NCBI GenBank assembly: GCA_000690595.2
Contig: JHUT02000007.1
Span: 62,402-126,401 of the forward strand
Direction of reading: 5' to 3'
DNA length: 64,000 nucleotides
Origin: Natrinema mahii
Lineage (GTDB): Archaea; Halobacteriota; Halobacteria; Halobacteriales; Natrialbaceae
The position numbers and the translations under genes are program-made. Under the pieces are notes generated by a model that saw only the letters and a program-made list of their open reading frames with translations, had not been told where the DNA came from and did not search any database. Every line of letters starts with the position of its first letter. Positions within the stretch are counted from its first letter, which is position 1. Below are positions 48,948-58,725 of the stretch, piece after piece.

Positions 48948-51482
48948 ATGGAGTATCACGAGGCGGCGGACTTCTTATTCGATCTGCGGCGGTTCCGCCC
49001 GAAGCCGGGCACCGAGTCGACGGCCCGGCTGCTCGCCCACCTCGAGTCCCCCCACGACGACGTCGACTGCGTCCAGATCGCCGGCTCCAACGGGAAAGGA
49101 AGCACGGCCCGAATGCTCGAGCGAACGCTGCGGGAAGCCGGCTACTCCGTCGGTCTCTACACCTCGCCCCACCTCGAGGACCTGCGGGAACGCGTCCGCG
49201 TCGACGGTCGGAAGATGCCCCGGTCGGCCGTCTGTGCGTTCGTCGACGCCGTTCGCGAGTACGTGACGACCCGCGGTGCCGACGGCGAGTCGCCGACCTT
49301 CTTCGAGACGATGACCGCCATGGCGCTGTGGCAGTTCGGCCGCGAGGATGTCGATATCGCCGTCCTCGAGGTCGGCATCGGCGGCAAGTACGACGCCACC
49401 AGCGTCGTCGACCCGGTCGCGAGCGCGGTCACCAGCGTCACGCTGGAACATACGGGCATCCTCGGTGACACCGTCGGGGAGATTGCCCGCGACAAGGCCC
49501 ACGTCGCGCCGGCCGACGCGCCGCTCGTGACCGGCACGACCGGGGACGCGCTCGCGGCGGTCCGCGAGGTCGCCGGCGACGTGGTCACCGTCGGCCCGTC
49601 GCCCGAGGGGGGATCGGAACCCACCGCGCCGGACGTCCGCGTCGCCTACGGCGGCCGGACCAACCACACCGAAGCCGCCGTCTCGATCGACGCCGACGAC
49701 TGGGACATCGAGACCGAGATCCCGCTGCTCGGCGAACACCAGGCCGTCAACGCCGGGATCGCGGCCGTCCTCGCCCGACAGGCCGGCGACGTCTCCGAGA
49801 CCGACCTCGAGCGCGGCCTGCGCAGCGCCCACTGGCCGGGCCGGTTCGAGGTGCTGGACACCGAGCCGCTGGTCGTCCTCGACGGCGCGCACAACCCCGG
49901 CGCCTGCGAGGGGCTCGCGGCGACGCTCGAGACCTACGACTACGACGACCTCCATCTCGTCTTCGGCGCGATGCACGACAAGGACCACCGCGAGATGGCC
50001 GCCGCCCTGCCGACGCCGGCCTCGGTCGTGGCGACCGAGCCGACGCTGGACCGGGCCGAGGACCCGGCGGTCCTCGCCGAGGCCTTCGCCGACGCCGGTG
50101 CCGGCCGCGTCCGGACCGAGGCCGCCGTCCAGGACGCGCTGGCGACCGCGCTGGCCGAGGCCGACGGCGACGACTGCGTCCTCGTGACCGGTTCGCTGTT
50201 CGCGGTCGCGGAGGCCCGCTCCCGGTGGACCCGCACCGACGTTCCCAAGCGGATCCGGGACCGCTCGGACGCCCGCGACGCCCTCGCGGAGGCCAACGTC
50301 GCCACGGGCGACGTCGAGCGACTGGACGGCGATGCCGTCCACCGAGTCGTCAGGACGGCACTCCGGGATCGACAGGCGACGGTCCTCAAAGAGGAACTGC
50401 TACGGCTCGGCGGCGAGTGTGCCCTTTCGGGGATCGAGCGCGACGACGAGACCGTCGACGCCGTCCTGATGGGAACCGTGGCCCAGTTCGAGTCCCTCGT
50501 CGAGGCCCTCGAGGCCCGCTCGCGACCCCACGGGCTGGCCGACGTGGCCCGCGAACTGCGGGCGAGCCTCGAGATCGACGCCGACGACGAGTCCGGAACC
50601 GAGGCGGGGGCTCGGTCCGCCGACCGGCCGCGATCGGTCCCCAGCGCCGACGGCGCGAGTCCGTATCCCTGGACTGACCGGACGGCCGTCATGGGCATCC
50701 TGAACGTCACGCCCGACAGCTTCCACGACGGCGGCGAGTACGACGCCCTCGAGGATGCCGTCGCCCGCGCCGAGACGATGGTCGCGAACGACGTCGATAT
50801 CATCGACATCGGCGGCGAGTCGACCCGTCCCGGTGCGGCCCCCGTGTCGGTCGACGAGGAACTCGAGCGCGTGGTGCCGGTCATCGAGCGGATCGCCGAC
50901 CTCGACGCCCTGCTCTCGGTCGACACGCGCCGCGCCGCGGTCGCCGACGCCGCGCTCGAGGCCGGGGCGGACATCGTCAACGACGTCTCCGGGCTCGAGG
51001 ACCCCGAGATGCGGTTCGTCGCCGCCGATCACGACGCGGGGCTGGTCGTGATGCACAGCATCGACGCCCCGGTGGTCCCCGACCGCGACGTCGACTACGA
51101 CGACGTGGTCGCGGACGTGATCGACCAGCTCTCCGAGCGCGTGTTGCTCGCCGAAAAGGCCGGCCTCGATCGCGAGCAGATCATCGTCGATCCCGGCATC
51201 GGCTTCGGCAAGTCCGCCGCCGAGAACTTCGAACTGCTCGATCGGATCGACGAGTTCCGGGCGCTTGGCTGTCCCGTCCTTTTCGGGCACTCCCACAAGT
51301 CCATGTTCGCCAAAGTCGGCCGCGAGGGCGGCGAGCGACTCGAGGCGACCGTCGCGGCGACGGCGCTGGCGGCCGACCGCGGGGCCGACATCGTTCGGGT
51401 CCACGACGTGACCGAGAACGTCGCCGCGGTCCGGACGGCGCTGGCCGCGCGCGATCCGGAGCGTTTCAGCTGGGACTCGTAG
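48948..51482 (+). CDS. folCP: fused folylpolyglutamate synthase-dihydropteroate synthase
   Basis: 844 residues. The N-terminal 420 are a Mur-ligase-type folylpolyglutamate/dihydrofolate synthase: P-loop AGSNGKGSTARML (about 44-56), VLEVGIGGKYDATS, and LDGAHNPGA. A linker domain (about 430-560, with KEELLRLGGECALSG) is of the kind that precedes long dihydropteroate synthases. The C-terminal DHPS starts at about residue 578: MGILNVTPDSFHDGG, DIGGESTRPGA, VNDVSGLEDP, DPGIGFGKSAAENF and GHSHKSMF. It performs pterin-pABA condensation and glutamylation in one chain. TAAAA at 48921-48925 is its likely TATA box, and ATG 48948 is 25 nt further on. The same fusion is known in other haloarchaea. Confidence 0.94.
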   Translation: MEYHEAADFLFDLRRFRPKPGTESTARLLAHLESPHDDVDCVQIAGSNGKGSTARMLERTLREAGYSVGLYTSPHLEDLRERVRVDGRKMPRSAVCAFVDAVREYVTTRGADGESPTFFETMTAMALWQFGREDVDIAVLEVGIGGKYDATSVVDPVASAVTSVTLEHTGILGDTVGEIARDKAHVAPADAPLVTGTTGDALAAVREVAGDVVTVGPSPEGGSEPTAPDVRVAYGGRTNHTEAAVSIDADDWDIETEIPLLGEHQAVNAGIAAVLARQAGDVSETDLERGLRSAHWPGRFEVLDTEPLVVLDGAHNPGACEGLAATLETYDYDDLHLVFGAMHDKDHREMAAALPTPASVVATEPTLDRAEDPAVLAEAFADAGAGRVRTEAAVQDALATALAEADGDDCVLVTGSLFAVAEARSRWTRTDVPKRIRDRSDARDALAEANVATGDVERLDGDAVHRVVRTALRDRQATVLKEELLRLGGECALSGIERDDETVDAVLMGTVAQFESLVEALEARSRPHGLADVARELRASLEIDADDESGTEAGARSADRPRSVPSADGASPYPWTDRTAVMGILNVTPDSFHDGGEYDALEDAVARAETMVANDVDIIDIGGESTRPGAAPVSVDEELERVVPVIERIADLDALLSVDTRRAAVADAALEAGADIVNDVSGLEDPEMRFVAADHDAGLVVMHSIDAPVVPDRDVDYDDVVADVIDQLSERVLLAEKAGLDREQIIVDPGIGFGKSAAENFELLDRIDEFRALGCPVLFGHSHKSMFAKVGREGGERLEATVAATALAADRGADIVRVHDVTENVAAVRTALAARDPERFSWDS

Positions 51483-51521
51483 GAACACCCACCGTTTCTC
51501 TCGGACGGATTCGTCCGCTCG

Positions 51522-54500
51522 TCAATCGTCGCCCGAAACGCTCGCGTCCGGCGTCCACTCGTCCGGCCCACAGCCCAGCGACCGGTGCGGACAGTGCCGG
51601 CAGTGGTCGCCCGGCGTCGTCTCCGCGAACGATGGCTCGTCGACCGCCGCGAGCGTCTCGCGGACCGACTCCCAGGCCGGCAGCTCCTCGGGATCGAACA
51701 GGTCGACGCGTGGACCATCAGTGTCGCCGACGTAGACGTAGCCGACCGCGGCGATCGGTTCGCCGACGCGCCGCTTGCAGGCCCGCAGATACAGCGCCAG
51801 CTGGACGGCGTCCTCGGGTGCGATCCGCTCGGCGGTGGCCTTGTAGTCCAGCACGGCGAGCCCGCCGTCGGGGAGCCGCCGGACCGAGTCGACGTAGCCG
51901 ACCACGTCACCGCTCACGTCCGCGACGTCCTCGAGCGAGAAGGGCAGTTCCGCGGCCAGGGGCTCCCAGTCCGCGACCGGCCGGTCGAACCCGGGCGCGC
52001 CCGCCGCGAAGTAGCGGTCGATGCACGCGAGAACGGGTTCGCGGTACTCGAGGAGGTCCCGCGCGGTGAGCTGGCGGACGGCGGCCTCGCGCCAGGCCTC
52101 GCGACCGTCGTACTCGCGGTGGAAGGCCTCCTCTGCGACGTCGTGGAAGACGGTGCCGACGAGCCGCGAGGCCGTCTCGTCGGCTTCCGTCGCGGCCTCG
52201 TCAGCGCCGCCGGCCGCCGATCCCGCCGTCGCTGGCGGATCGTCGAACGCCCGGACGACGTGGTCGAGGTAGTGCTTGCGCGGACAGGTCTCGTGGGTGT
52301 CCATCGCGGAGTAGCTGTGTCGCATCGCGACGGGCAGTTCGGTCGCGGTCGCGAGCGTCTCGACGGGGAAGCGGACGGTGTCGGTCGTCAGCGCCGACGG
52401 GCGGCGACCGCTCGGGGTCCGGATCGGGGGTCCCGTGCCGTCTCCGTCACCCGCCTCGAGGCCGCCGTGGCTCGCGGCGTCGGCAGCGGGAAGGAGCGTC
52501 CCGTCCCGGAGCTGTCGGCCCAGTTCGTGGACCGTCTCGATCGCCGCGCTGGTCTCGAGGGGCTCGACGGGGCGGTCGCCGTAGCCGGCGTAGTAGGTGA
52601 TCGTGCCGGGGGTCTCGCCGGCCGAGGCAGCAATCTCGTCGGTACGGTCGACCACGGTCTCGGGGTAGGTCTCTCGGACGGCCTCGACGCTCTCGGTCAG
52701 CGACGACCAGAGGTCCATCCGTCGGCCGGTCACCGACCACGCGATCTCGTCGGCCAGACAGGCGTCGGCGGTCTCGGCGGCGAGTTCGTCGTCGGCACCG
52801 CCGTACTCGTAGGTCGATCCGAACAGGAACAGGTGGTTCGCCGCGCGAGTGAGCGCGACGTGGAGGACCCGCCACTCCTCGGCGACGGATTCGGCGGCCA
52901 GGTCGGCCAACAGCGGCGAGTCGACGTCGTCGTCGAGCGTCGCCGCAAGCAGTCGGTCCCGGGCGCGGTCGGCGTAATCGCCCTCGACGCACCACTCTTC
53001 GTCCGAGAGGAAGGGGACGAGGACGGTGTCGAACTCCAGTCCCTTCGCCTGGTGGACCGTCATCACGTCGACGCAGTCCTCGGAGCGACTCCCCCGGGTG
53101 CGGTCGCTCCCGCCGCTTCGCAGCGTCGCCGCGAGCGCGTCCACGAACTCCCCCGAGAGCGACTGGATGACGCCGTCGGACTCGTAGGCCTCGACGAACC
53201 GCTCGATACGATCGAACTCGCGTCGCTCTTCGCTCGTACAGAACCACTCGAGCCGAGTCACGTCCCTGAACCGCCGCACGAACCCCGACAGCGGGTAAAT
53301 GTCGCGGTACTCCTCGAGGGCCGCGAGGTGGTCCCGGACCGTCTCGAGTCGGTCGGGGGCCTCGAGATCGAGCGCCGCCGGCTCGGCGGCGGTCACGGCG
53401 TCGTACAGCGAGCCATCCCGGCGCTGGAGCGTCGCCAGATCGCGCTCGGTGAACCGGTACCGATAGAGTAACACGCGCCGGAGGTGGGCGTCCGCCTCCG
53501 GGTCGACCAGCACCCGGAGGTACGACAGCACCGTCTGCAGGCCGGGCGAGACCTCGCCCCGCGGCGAGCCCGACACCTCGTGGGGGATCCGCAGCGACCG
53601 GAGTTCGTCGGCCACCGCCTGCGCGTGGCGGTTGGTCCGGACGATCACCGCGAGATCGCCCAGCGAGCGCTGCGGGACGTTCTCGGCTTCACCGTTGAGC
53701 AGCCGCGAGACCGTCGTCGCGACCTGTGCCGGCGTCGACTGGGGGATCTCGTCGCTCTCGACCGTGACGACTCGATCCGGCGGCTCCGCTTCGTCGTAGC
53801 TCCCCTCGGTCCGGCCGTCCTCCCGCAGCGTCTTCGAGGACTGGTGGGCGTAATCGCAGGCGTTGGTCAGATCGAGAATCTCCTGGCGCGAGCGGAAGTT
53901 GAGCTCGAGTTCGATCCCGCGGTGGTCGTCCGCGGTCGTCGCCAGTCGGTCGAGCCCCTCGCGGTCGGTGCCGCGCCAGCCGTAGATCGCCTGGTCCTTA
54001 TCGCCGATCGCGAGCAGGTCCGGCCGGTCGGGGCCGTCGGTGAGCTCGGTTAGTAACGAAAACTGGGTCGCGTCGGTATCCTGGAACTCGTCACAGTAGA
54101 CCTGCGTCCACTGGCCGGTGATTGCCGGAGCGACCCCGTCGTCCTCGAGCAGCGTCGTCGCCGTTCGCACCAGTTCGTCGAAGTCGAGCGCTCGTTCGGC
54201 CTCGAGGTGGTCGTGGTAGTCCGCGTAGACGTCGGTGTAGTGGCGGGCCAGCCGGAGGAACTCGACGTAGTGTTTGAGCCGGCCGAAGGGCGTCTGCTCG
54301 AGCCGGTCCGTGGCCGATCCCCAGATCTCGTTGCCGAACAGCGCCCGCGGGAGGTGTTTCGTGGTCGGCTCCGCGAGGTCGAGCGCCTCGATCGCGTTCG
54401 TCACGCAGGTCTGGAGCGCCCGCAGGTAGCGGTCGATGTCCCGAACCACGTCCGCTTCCCGGAACGCGTCCGGCGCTTCGGCGATCTTCACCCGGCAGTA

Positions 54501-55289
54501 CTCGATGAGCGTGCCGTAGTCGACCAGCGACTCGCGGGCGGTCTCGAGGTGGTCCTCGTCGTTGAACCACCGCAGCGCCTCGTTGTCGAAGGACAGCTCC
54601 GCGTCGGCGGTCCGCTCGAGCCAGAGGACGAACTCGTTGCACAGCTCGAGGGTTCGGATCGGCGGCAGCGCCGACCGGAGTCGCTCGGGGGTAATTCCCT
54701 CCCGACTCATCGCGGCGATAAAGTCGTCGACCGCGTCGGCGAGGTCGGCCGTCCCCTCGTCCGAGCGGGCCGAGGCGGCCGCAAACCCGTAGTCGTTGCT
54801 CGCGAGCAGCCGGCCGACGATGCGGCGGCGCTTGCGCTCGGTGACGACCTCGAAGTCGGGCGCGTAGCCGAGGTAGTAGGCGTACTCGCGGACGAGCCGG
54901 TAACAGAAGGAGTGGTAGGTGTAGACGTCGATCGCCGCGGCAGCCTCTGGCGAGAGCCGCTCGGCGACCGCGTCGCGGATGCTCGCGGCGGCCTCGTTGG
55001 CGAAGGTCAACACGAGGACGTCCTCGGGGTCGACGTCGCCGTGCTCGATGGCGCGTTCGATCCGCAACAGCATCGTCGTCGTCTTCCCGGTGCCGGCCCC
55101 CGCGTCGACGGACGTACAGGCCGCGTCGCTCTCGATGACCGCCCGCTGGTTGCCCTTGGGGTCGACGCCGGCCGCGAACGCGTGGCCGGGCGCGTCGCCG
55201 GCGTCGGCTCGGGTCGTGCCGCGATCGGTCCCGGCCTCGAGCCCGTCCGTCGGATCGCGGTCGGGGCCGCTGCGGCGATCCTCAGCCAT
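51522..55289 (-). CDS. AddA/RecB-like helicase-nuclease
   Basis: 1255 residues. This is a complete UvrD-type SF1A motor: Walker A DAGAGTGKTTTML (about 66-78), Walker B CDEFQDTDATQF (about 400), IGDKDQAIYGWRGTD, LNFRSRQEI, VMTVHQAKGLEFDTVLVPF and VLHVALTRAANHLFLF. The C-terminal 270 residues are a PD-(D/E)XK nuclease with GYVDSVRR, VLDYKAT (about 1146) and QLALY. Four Cys placed as in Cas4/AddB iron-sulfur nucleases (THETCPRKHY near 1001, CRHCPHRSLGC near 1230) flank it. It likely unwinds and degrades DNA from double-strand ends. ATG 55289 overlaps the upstream stop by eight bases. It is the third gene of an operon with two RecC/AddB-like genes. Confidence 0.9.
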   Translation of the reverse strand: MAEDRRSGPDRDPTDGLEAGTDRGTTRADAGDAPGHAFAAGVDPKGNQRAVIESDAACTSVDAGAGTGKTTTMLLRIERAIEHGDVDPEDVLVLTFANEAAASIRDAVAERLSPEAAAAIDVYTYHSFCYRLVREYAYYLGYAPDFEVVTERKRRRIVGRLLASNDYGFAAASARSDEGTADLADAVDDFIAAMSREGITPERLRSALPPIRTLELCNEFVLWLERTADAELSFDNEALRWFNDEDHLETARESLVDYGTLIEYCRVKIAEAPDAFREADVVRDIDRYLRALQTCVTNAIEALDLAEPTTKHLPRALFGNEIWGSATDRLEQTPFGRLKHYVEFLRLARHYTDVYADYHDHLEAERALDFDELVRTATTLLEDDGVAPAITGQWTQVYCDEFQDTDATQFSLLTELTDGPDRPDLLAIGDKDQAIYGWRGTDREGLDRLATTADDHRGIELELNFRSRQEILDLTNACDYAHQSSKTLREDGRTEGSYDEAEPPDRVVTVESDEIPQSTPAQVATTVSRLLNGEAENVPQRSLGDLAVIVRTNRHAQAVADELRSLRIPHEVSGSPRGEVSPGLQTVLSYLRVLVDPEADAHLRRVLLYRYRFTERDLATLQRRDGSLYDAVTAAEPAALDLEAPDRLETVRDHLAALEEYRDIYPLSGFVRRFRDVTRLEWFCTSEERREFDRIERFVEAYESDGVIQSLSGEFVDALAATLRSGGSDRTRGSRSEDCVDVMTVHQAKGLEFDTVLVPFLSDEEWCVEGDYADRARDRLLAATLDDDVDSPLLADLAAESVAEEWRVLHVALTRAANHLFLFGSTYEYGGADDELAAETADACLADEIAWSVTGRRMDLWSSLTESVEAVRETYPETVVDRTDEIAASAGETPGTITYYAGYGDRPVEPLETSAAIETVHELGRQLRDGTLLPAADAASHGGLEAGDGDGTGPPIRTPSGRRPSALTTDTVRFPVETLATATELPVAMRHSYSAMDTHETCPRKHYLDHVVRAFDDPPATAGSAAGGADEAATEADETASRLVGTVFHDVAEEAFHREYDGREAWREAAVRQLTARDLLEYREPVLACIDRYFAAGAPGFDRPVADWEPLAAELPFSLEDVADVSGDVVGYVDSVRRLPDGGLAVLDYKATAERIAPEDAVQLALYLRACKRRVGEPIAAVGYVYVGDTDGPRVDLFDPEELPAWESVRETLAAVDEPSFAETTPGDHCRHCPHRSLGCGPDEWTPDASVSGDD

Positions 55290-56328
55290 CGAAGCCCACC
55301 TCCCGGGCGATGTAGTCCTGACAGCAGACGGCGTAGTCACACGTCGGACAGGCGTGGTCCTCGATCGCTGCCCACCGCTTTCCGGGGTCGTACGGCCCCG
55401 ACACCAGCGCGGCGGCGACCGCCGCGAGCCGGTCGTCGACGGTCTCGTTGCGATGTTCGTGGGTCATCCCGAAGGTGTGGTGATCGACGTAGCCGTCGGT
55501 CAGGTCGACGATCTCGAGGCTCGTCTCGACGTCGTCGCGGACCCAGTTTATCGCCGTCCCCGACCGATCGGCGAGCGGAATCTGCACGTATCGGCAGGTC
55601 CGATCACCCAACTCGAGCCGGTCGCGGAGCCCGCGGAGGCCGTCGATGACGACGGCGGTCTCGAGGAGCGCGCCGACGGGAGCGGGGTCGAACGCCGCCG
55701 ACTCGGCGTCGAAGTGGTCGGTAAAGAGGGCGGCGACGTCGCCTTCCCAGTCCGACCGGTACCGGAGGAGGCCAAGCGGCGCGACCGTCGGCACGAACCG
55801 GACGCCGACGAGCGACGAGCCGTCGGCGGTGACGTAGTCGACCGTCGCCGAGATCCGAACCGAGTCGGGAGCCGACGCCGACTCGTCCCCGCGGTCCGCA
55901 CTCGATAGCTCGACCGTACTCGAGAGCGGCAGCCCCGGCCCGACGAGTTCGCCGCCGGTCGCTTCGGCCTCGAGCCGCTCGATCCCCGCGGCGTGGTCGG
56001 CGCCGACGGCATCGACGTACGCGGCGGCCGTCGCCTCGAGGACGCGCCGCTCGTGGCGGCGCTGGATCGCCGAATGGAAGCGCTCGTCGTGGTCGGCCCA
56101 CAGCGTCGCCAGCCGGTCCGCGGCGACCGACTCGAGGGCCTCGCCGTCCGCGTCGGCGCTCCGAAGCGCATCACAGAGGGCGGTCCGCAGCAGGTCGACC
56201 CGGTCGCCGACCGCCGCCGGCTCGCCCGCGAGGTCGTGAACGTGGGCGAACTCGTACTGACGAGGACAGCGCAGGCCGGTCCGGAGCCCCTCGACGGAGA
56301 GGGTGGGAACGGCCTCGGCGTCACTCAT
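55282..56328 (-). CDS. Cas4/AddB C-terminal-like Fe-S domain protein, nuclease site apparently lost
   Basis: 348 residues. One Cys near the N-terminus (GLRCPRQYEFAHV, Cys 21) and three near the C-terminus (CPTCDYAVCCQDYI, about 331-342) have the spacing of the [4Fe-4S] site of AddB and Cas4 nucleases. Between them the place of the GxxD...(D/E)xK centre reads ATVDYVTADG and VGVRFVP, so one acidic residue remains but the Asp/Glu-x-Lys pair is missing. It starts inside the end of the upstream AddB-like gene (8-bp overlap ATGAGTGA) and its stop overlaps the AddA-like start by 8 bp (ATGGCTGA). I read it as the detached C-terminal domain of an AddB-like subunit. Confidence 0.75.
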   Translation of the reverse strand: MSDAEAVPTLSVEGLRTGLRCPRQYEFAHVHDLAGEPAAVGDRVDLLRTALCDALRSADADGEALESVAADRLATLWADHDERFHSAIQRRHERRVLEATAAAYVDAVGADHAAGIERLEAEATGGELVGPGLPLSSTVELSSADRGDESASAPDSVRISATVDYVTADGSSLVGVRFVPTVAPLGLLRYRSDWEGDVAALFTDHFDAESAAFDPAPVGALLETAVVIDGLRGLRDRLELGDRTCRYVQIPLADRSGTAINWVRDDVETSLEIVDLTDGYVDHHTFGMTHEHRNETVDDRLAAVAAALVSGPYDPGKRWAAIEDHACPTCDYAVCCQDYIAREVGFDG

Positions 56329-58585
56329 CCCGGATCACCTCCCCGGCGGCGAACTCGAACTGCGACCGGACCGCCTCGGCGAGTTCCGGGTCGATATCGC
56401 CGTCCTCGAGGACGACCGCGATCTCCTCGAACAGCGCCTCGGTCTCGCCGAGGTCGGCCTCGCCCCCCGTACTCGCCTCCCGGAGGAGTCGCTCGAGTTC
56501 CCCTCGCGGCTGGGCAAGCAGCGCCTCGATGGCGTTGGTCTCGCCGTGGATCGCCGCCCCGGCCGTCGCGTCGACGGACTCGAGGGCGAGCCCTGGCGTC
56601 GCGTCGATCAGTTGCAGGTACCGCGACTCGTCGTGGGTCCGGCGCAGGCCGCCCGAGCCGCGCTCGTAGGAACACAGATAGAGGGCCCGCTCGGCGGCTC
56701 GAGCGCCGAGTGCGAGCCGGCGTCGGGACCGCTGGGCGTGGTAGGTCTCGAAGGGGTCGCCGACGTCGTCGGCGTCGACGGTCGCGAAGGTGTCGGCGAT
56801 CGCGTCGACCGACGGATCGGTGACCGCGGGGTAGCTCGGCATCGACCGCAGCCACGCCCCGGGGAACAGCTGGGTGAGGAACTGCTCGCCGGGGTAGGTC
56901 TCGTCGATCAGATCGAGCAGGAAGACCGCCCGCCGCGAGTCGTATTTGAGGTCGCCGACGGCACAGACGGTGACGCCGCCGGACGGCGGCCGCGTCTCGA
57001 CCGCGTGGACGTACGGCGCGTCGTACTGGATCGTCCGCCGGAGCATCCGGCGCAGCCCCTGCCAGTCCGGGCCCACGAGATCCGTCTCCTCGACGAACGC
57101 GGCGATCTCGAGGACGCGACGGACGCCCTCGTACCCCTCACGGGCGTCGACCCAGTCCTCTTCGCGGGCGATCCGTCCTTTCAGGTCAGTCCGCCGGATC
57201 CAGCGCTCGAGCGAGCGCCGGACGCTCGAGCCGGCGGTCTCGGCGAGCAAGTCCGTCGAGAACGCCGGCACTCGGGCCCGGAGCCGCTCCAGCGAGGCGG
57301 CGACCGAGTCGGGCCGGTCTCGCTCGGTGCCGGCGGGATCGGCGTCGACCCGCTCGAGGACGTCGCCGTCCCGTTCCCGCTCGCACTGGCAGGTGACGAC
57401 CGCGTAGAGTTCGTTGACGGCGGGGTCCTCGGCCAGCGACGGGGTGCCGATCGTCGCCGTCGGGACGCCGGCCTCGCGGAGCCGCCGTCTGGTCTCGGGG
57501 ACGCGTTCGATCCGCGGGACGGCAACGGCGAACGCGTCGAACGGCCAGCCGTGGCGGTCGCGCAGCGACTGGATCTCGGTGGCGACCGCCCGGGCCTGTT
57601 CGCGAGCGGTGTCGGTCCGGAGCCGTCGGGCCCGGCCGGCCGGCTCCGATTCCGCCGACGCGGTGGCCGCCGATCCGGCGTCACCGCCGGACTCCGCGCT
57701 CCGAGTCGACGCCTCGCCGGTCGCGAGGAAGCGCGTGATCGCCCGGTGTGGCGGCCCGTCGGCGTTCGGTCTCGGGGGCTCGAGCTCCTCGACCGAGAGG
57801 CCGGCCTCGGTCGCGACGGCGGCGACCCGGCCGGGTTCGACCCGTGTCCGCTCGACGCTGGCGTGGCGCTCGCCGAGACAGACGAGGTCGGCATCGGTCG
57901 ACAGCGCGGCAAGGTAGCGGCGGTCGAGTTCGCGGTACTCCTCGAACTCGACGGCCAGCACGGCGTCGAAAGCGGCCGTCACGCGCGAGCGCAGGCCGTC
58001 CACGTCGGCCTCGAGCAGGTCGACCGCCCGCGGGATCACGTCCGCCCGCTCGACGTAGCCCCGGTCGGCGAGTTCGTCGTGGAATCGGTCGTTCATCGCG
58101 TAGAGGAAGGCCAGACAGTCGTGGGGGTCCTCGAGATCCGCGAGGCGAATCCGCTGGCGGGTCGCCTCGAGCAGGAGCTGGCCCACGTCGCGGGAAAACC
58201 CCTCGTGGGCGGCGGCGCGCTCGAGGTAGTCGGGGACGGATCGGCTCGCGCCGTCGATCACCACCGAGATGAGTTCGATACGCTCCTCGTACTCGAGGCG
58301 GTCGAGGGTCGGATCGTACGCTTCGATGGTCTTGGAGGCGTGTTCCGGCAGCGACTCGACGCGGGGCGAGCGGGGGCCGCCGGCGCGCTCGACGGGTGCG
58401 TCGGCCAGCGCCTCGGTCAGTGACGCCAGCCCCGCCGGATGCCGTTTCAGCACCAGCACGTTCCGCGGGCCGTGGTCGGCGGCGAGAGCGGCGTACTCGT
58501 CGGCGACGGTCGCGCGGAGGGCGTCGCTTGACGCGGGCGCGGGAAGGAGTTTACACGCTCCCTCGAGGGTTGGCGAGGACGGCAT
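56321..58585 (-). CDS. AddB/RecC-like degenerate helicase subunit
   Basis: 754 residues. Overall layout follows the AddB motor domains, with a helical middle and a second RecA-like region containing GDLKYDSRRAVFLLDLIDETYPGE (in pieces, about 545-565) and a motif-VI-like ALGARAAERALYLCSYERG (about 640). Walker A is absent: the N-terminus reads LLPAPASSDALRATVADEY where a P-loop is expected. Thus it is probably not an ATPase but a scaffold or Chi-type DNA scanner, like RecC. It ends without the Fe-S nuclease domain, which is encoded by the next, overlapping gene. Start ATG 58585. Homology to AddB is by pattern reading and should be tested structurally. Confidence 0.72.
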   Translation of the reverse strand: MPSSPTLEGACKLLPAPASSDALRATVADEYAALAADHGPRNVLVLKRHPAGLASLTEALADAPVERAGGPRSPRVESLPEHASKTIEAYDPTLDRLEYEERIELISVVIDGASRSVPDYLERAAAHEGFSRDVGQLLLEATRQRIRLADLEDPHDCLAFLYAMNDRFHDELADRGYVERADVIPRAVDLLEADVDGLRSRVTAAFDAVLAVEFEEYRELDRRYLAALSTDADLVCLGERHASVERTRVEPGRVAAVATEAGLSVEELEPPRPNADGPPHRAITRFLATGEASTRSAESGGDAGSAATASAESEPAGRARRLRTDTAREQARAVATEIQSLRDRHGWPFDAFAVAVPRIERVPETRRRLREAGVPTATIGTPSLAEDPAVNELYAVVTCQCERERDGDVLERVDADPAGTERDRPDSVAASLERLRARVPAFSTDLLAETAGSSVRRSLERWIRRTDLKGRIAREEDWVDAREGYEGVRRVLEIAAFVEETDLVGPDWQGLRRMLRRTIQYDAPYVHAVETRPPSGGVTVCAVGDLKYDSRRAVFLLDLIDETYPGEQFLTQLFPGAWLRSMPSYPAVTDPSVDAIADTFATVDADDVGDPFETYHAQRSRRRLALGARAAERALYLCSYERGSGGLRRTHDESRYLQLIDATPGLALESVDATAGAAIHGETNAIEALLAQPRGELERLLREASTGGEADLGETEALFEEIAVVLEDGDIDPELAEAVRSQFEFAAGEVIRDE

Positions 58586-58697
58586 GACACGTCACCCTGT
58601 ATGGCCGATTTCGTATTTAAATGTGCGCCACTCACCCGTCCGGTCGCTCGGAGACGGCTCGGCTCCCCTCCGTCCGCCTTCCGCAGTCCGACAATTC

Positions 58698-58704
58698 TTA
58701 TATT
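58698..58704 (+). promoter_or_regulatory. TATA-like box of the CBS-domain gene
   Basis: TTATATT centred 25 nt before ATG 58726, the clearest leaderless promoter in the window. It also argues against longer in-frame starts upstream. Confidence 0.6.
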
Positions 58705-58725
58705 GTCTACCGAATACCATACGGT

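Noticed and set aside
54207-55649. A long plus-strand frame opposite the AddA-like and Fe-S genes
   Set aside because: It runs across the junction of two real minus-strand genes and encodes Arg/Val/Glu-rich text typical of shadow frames.
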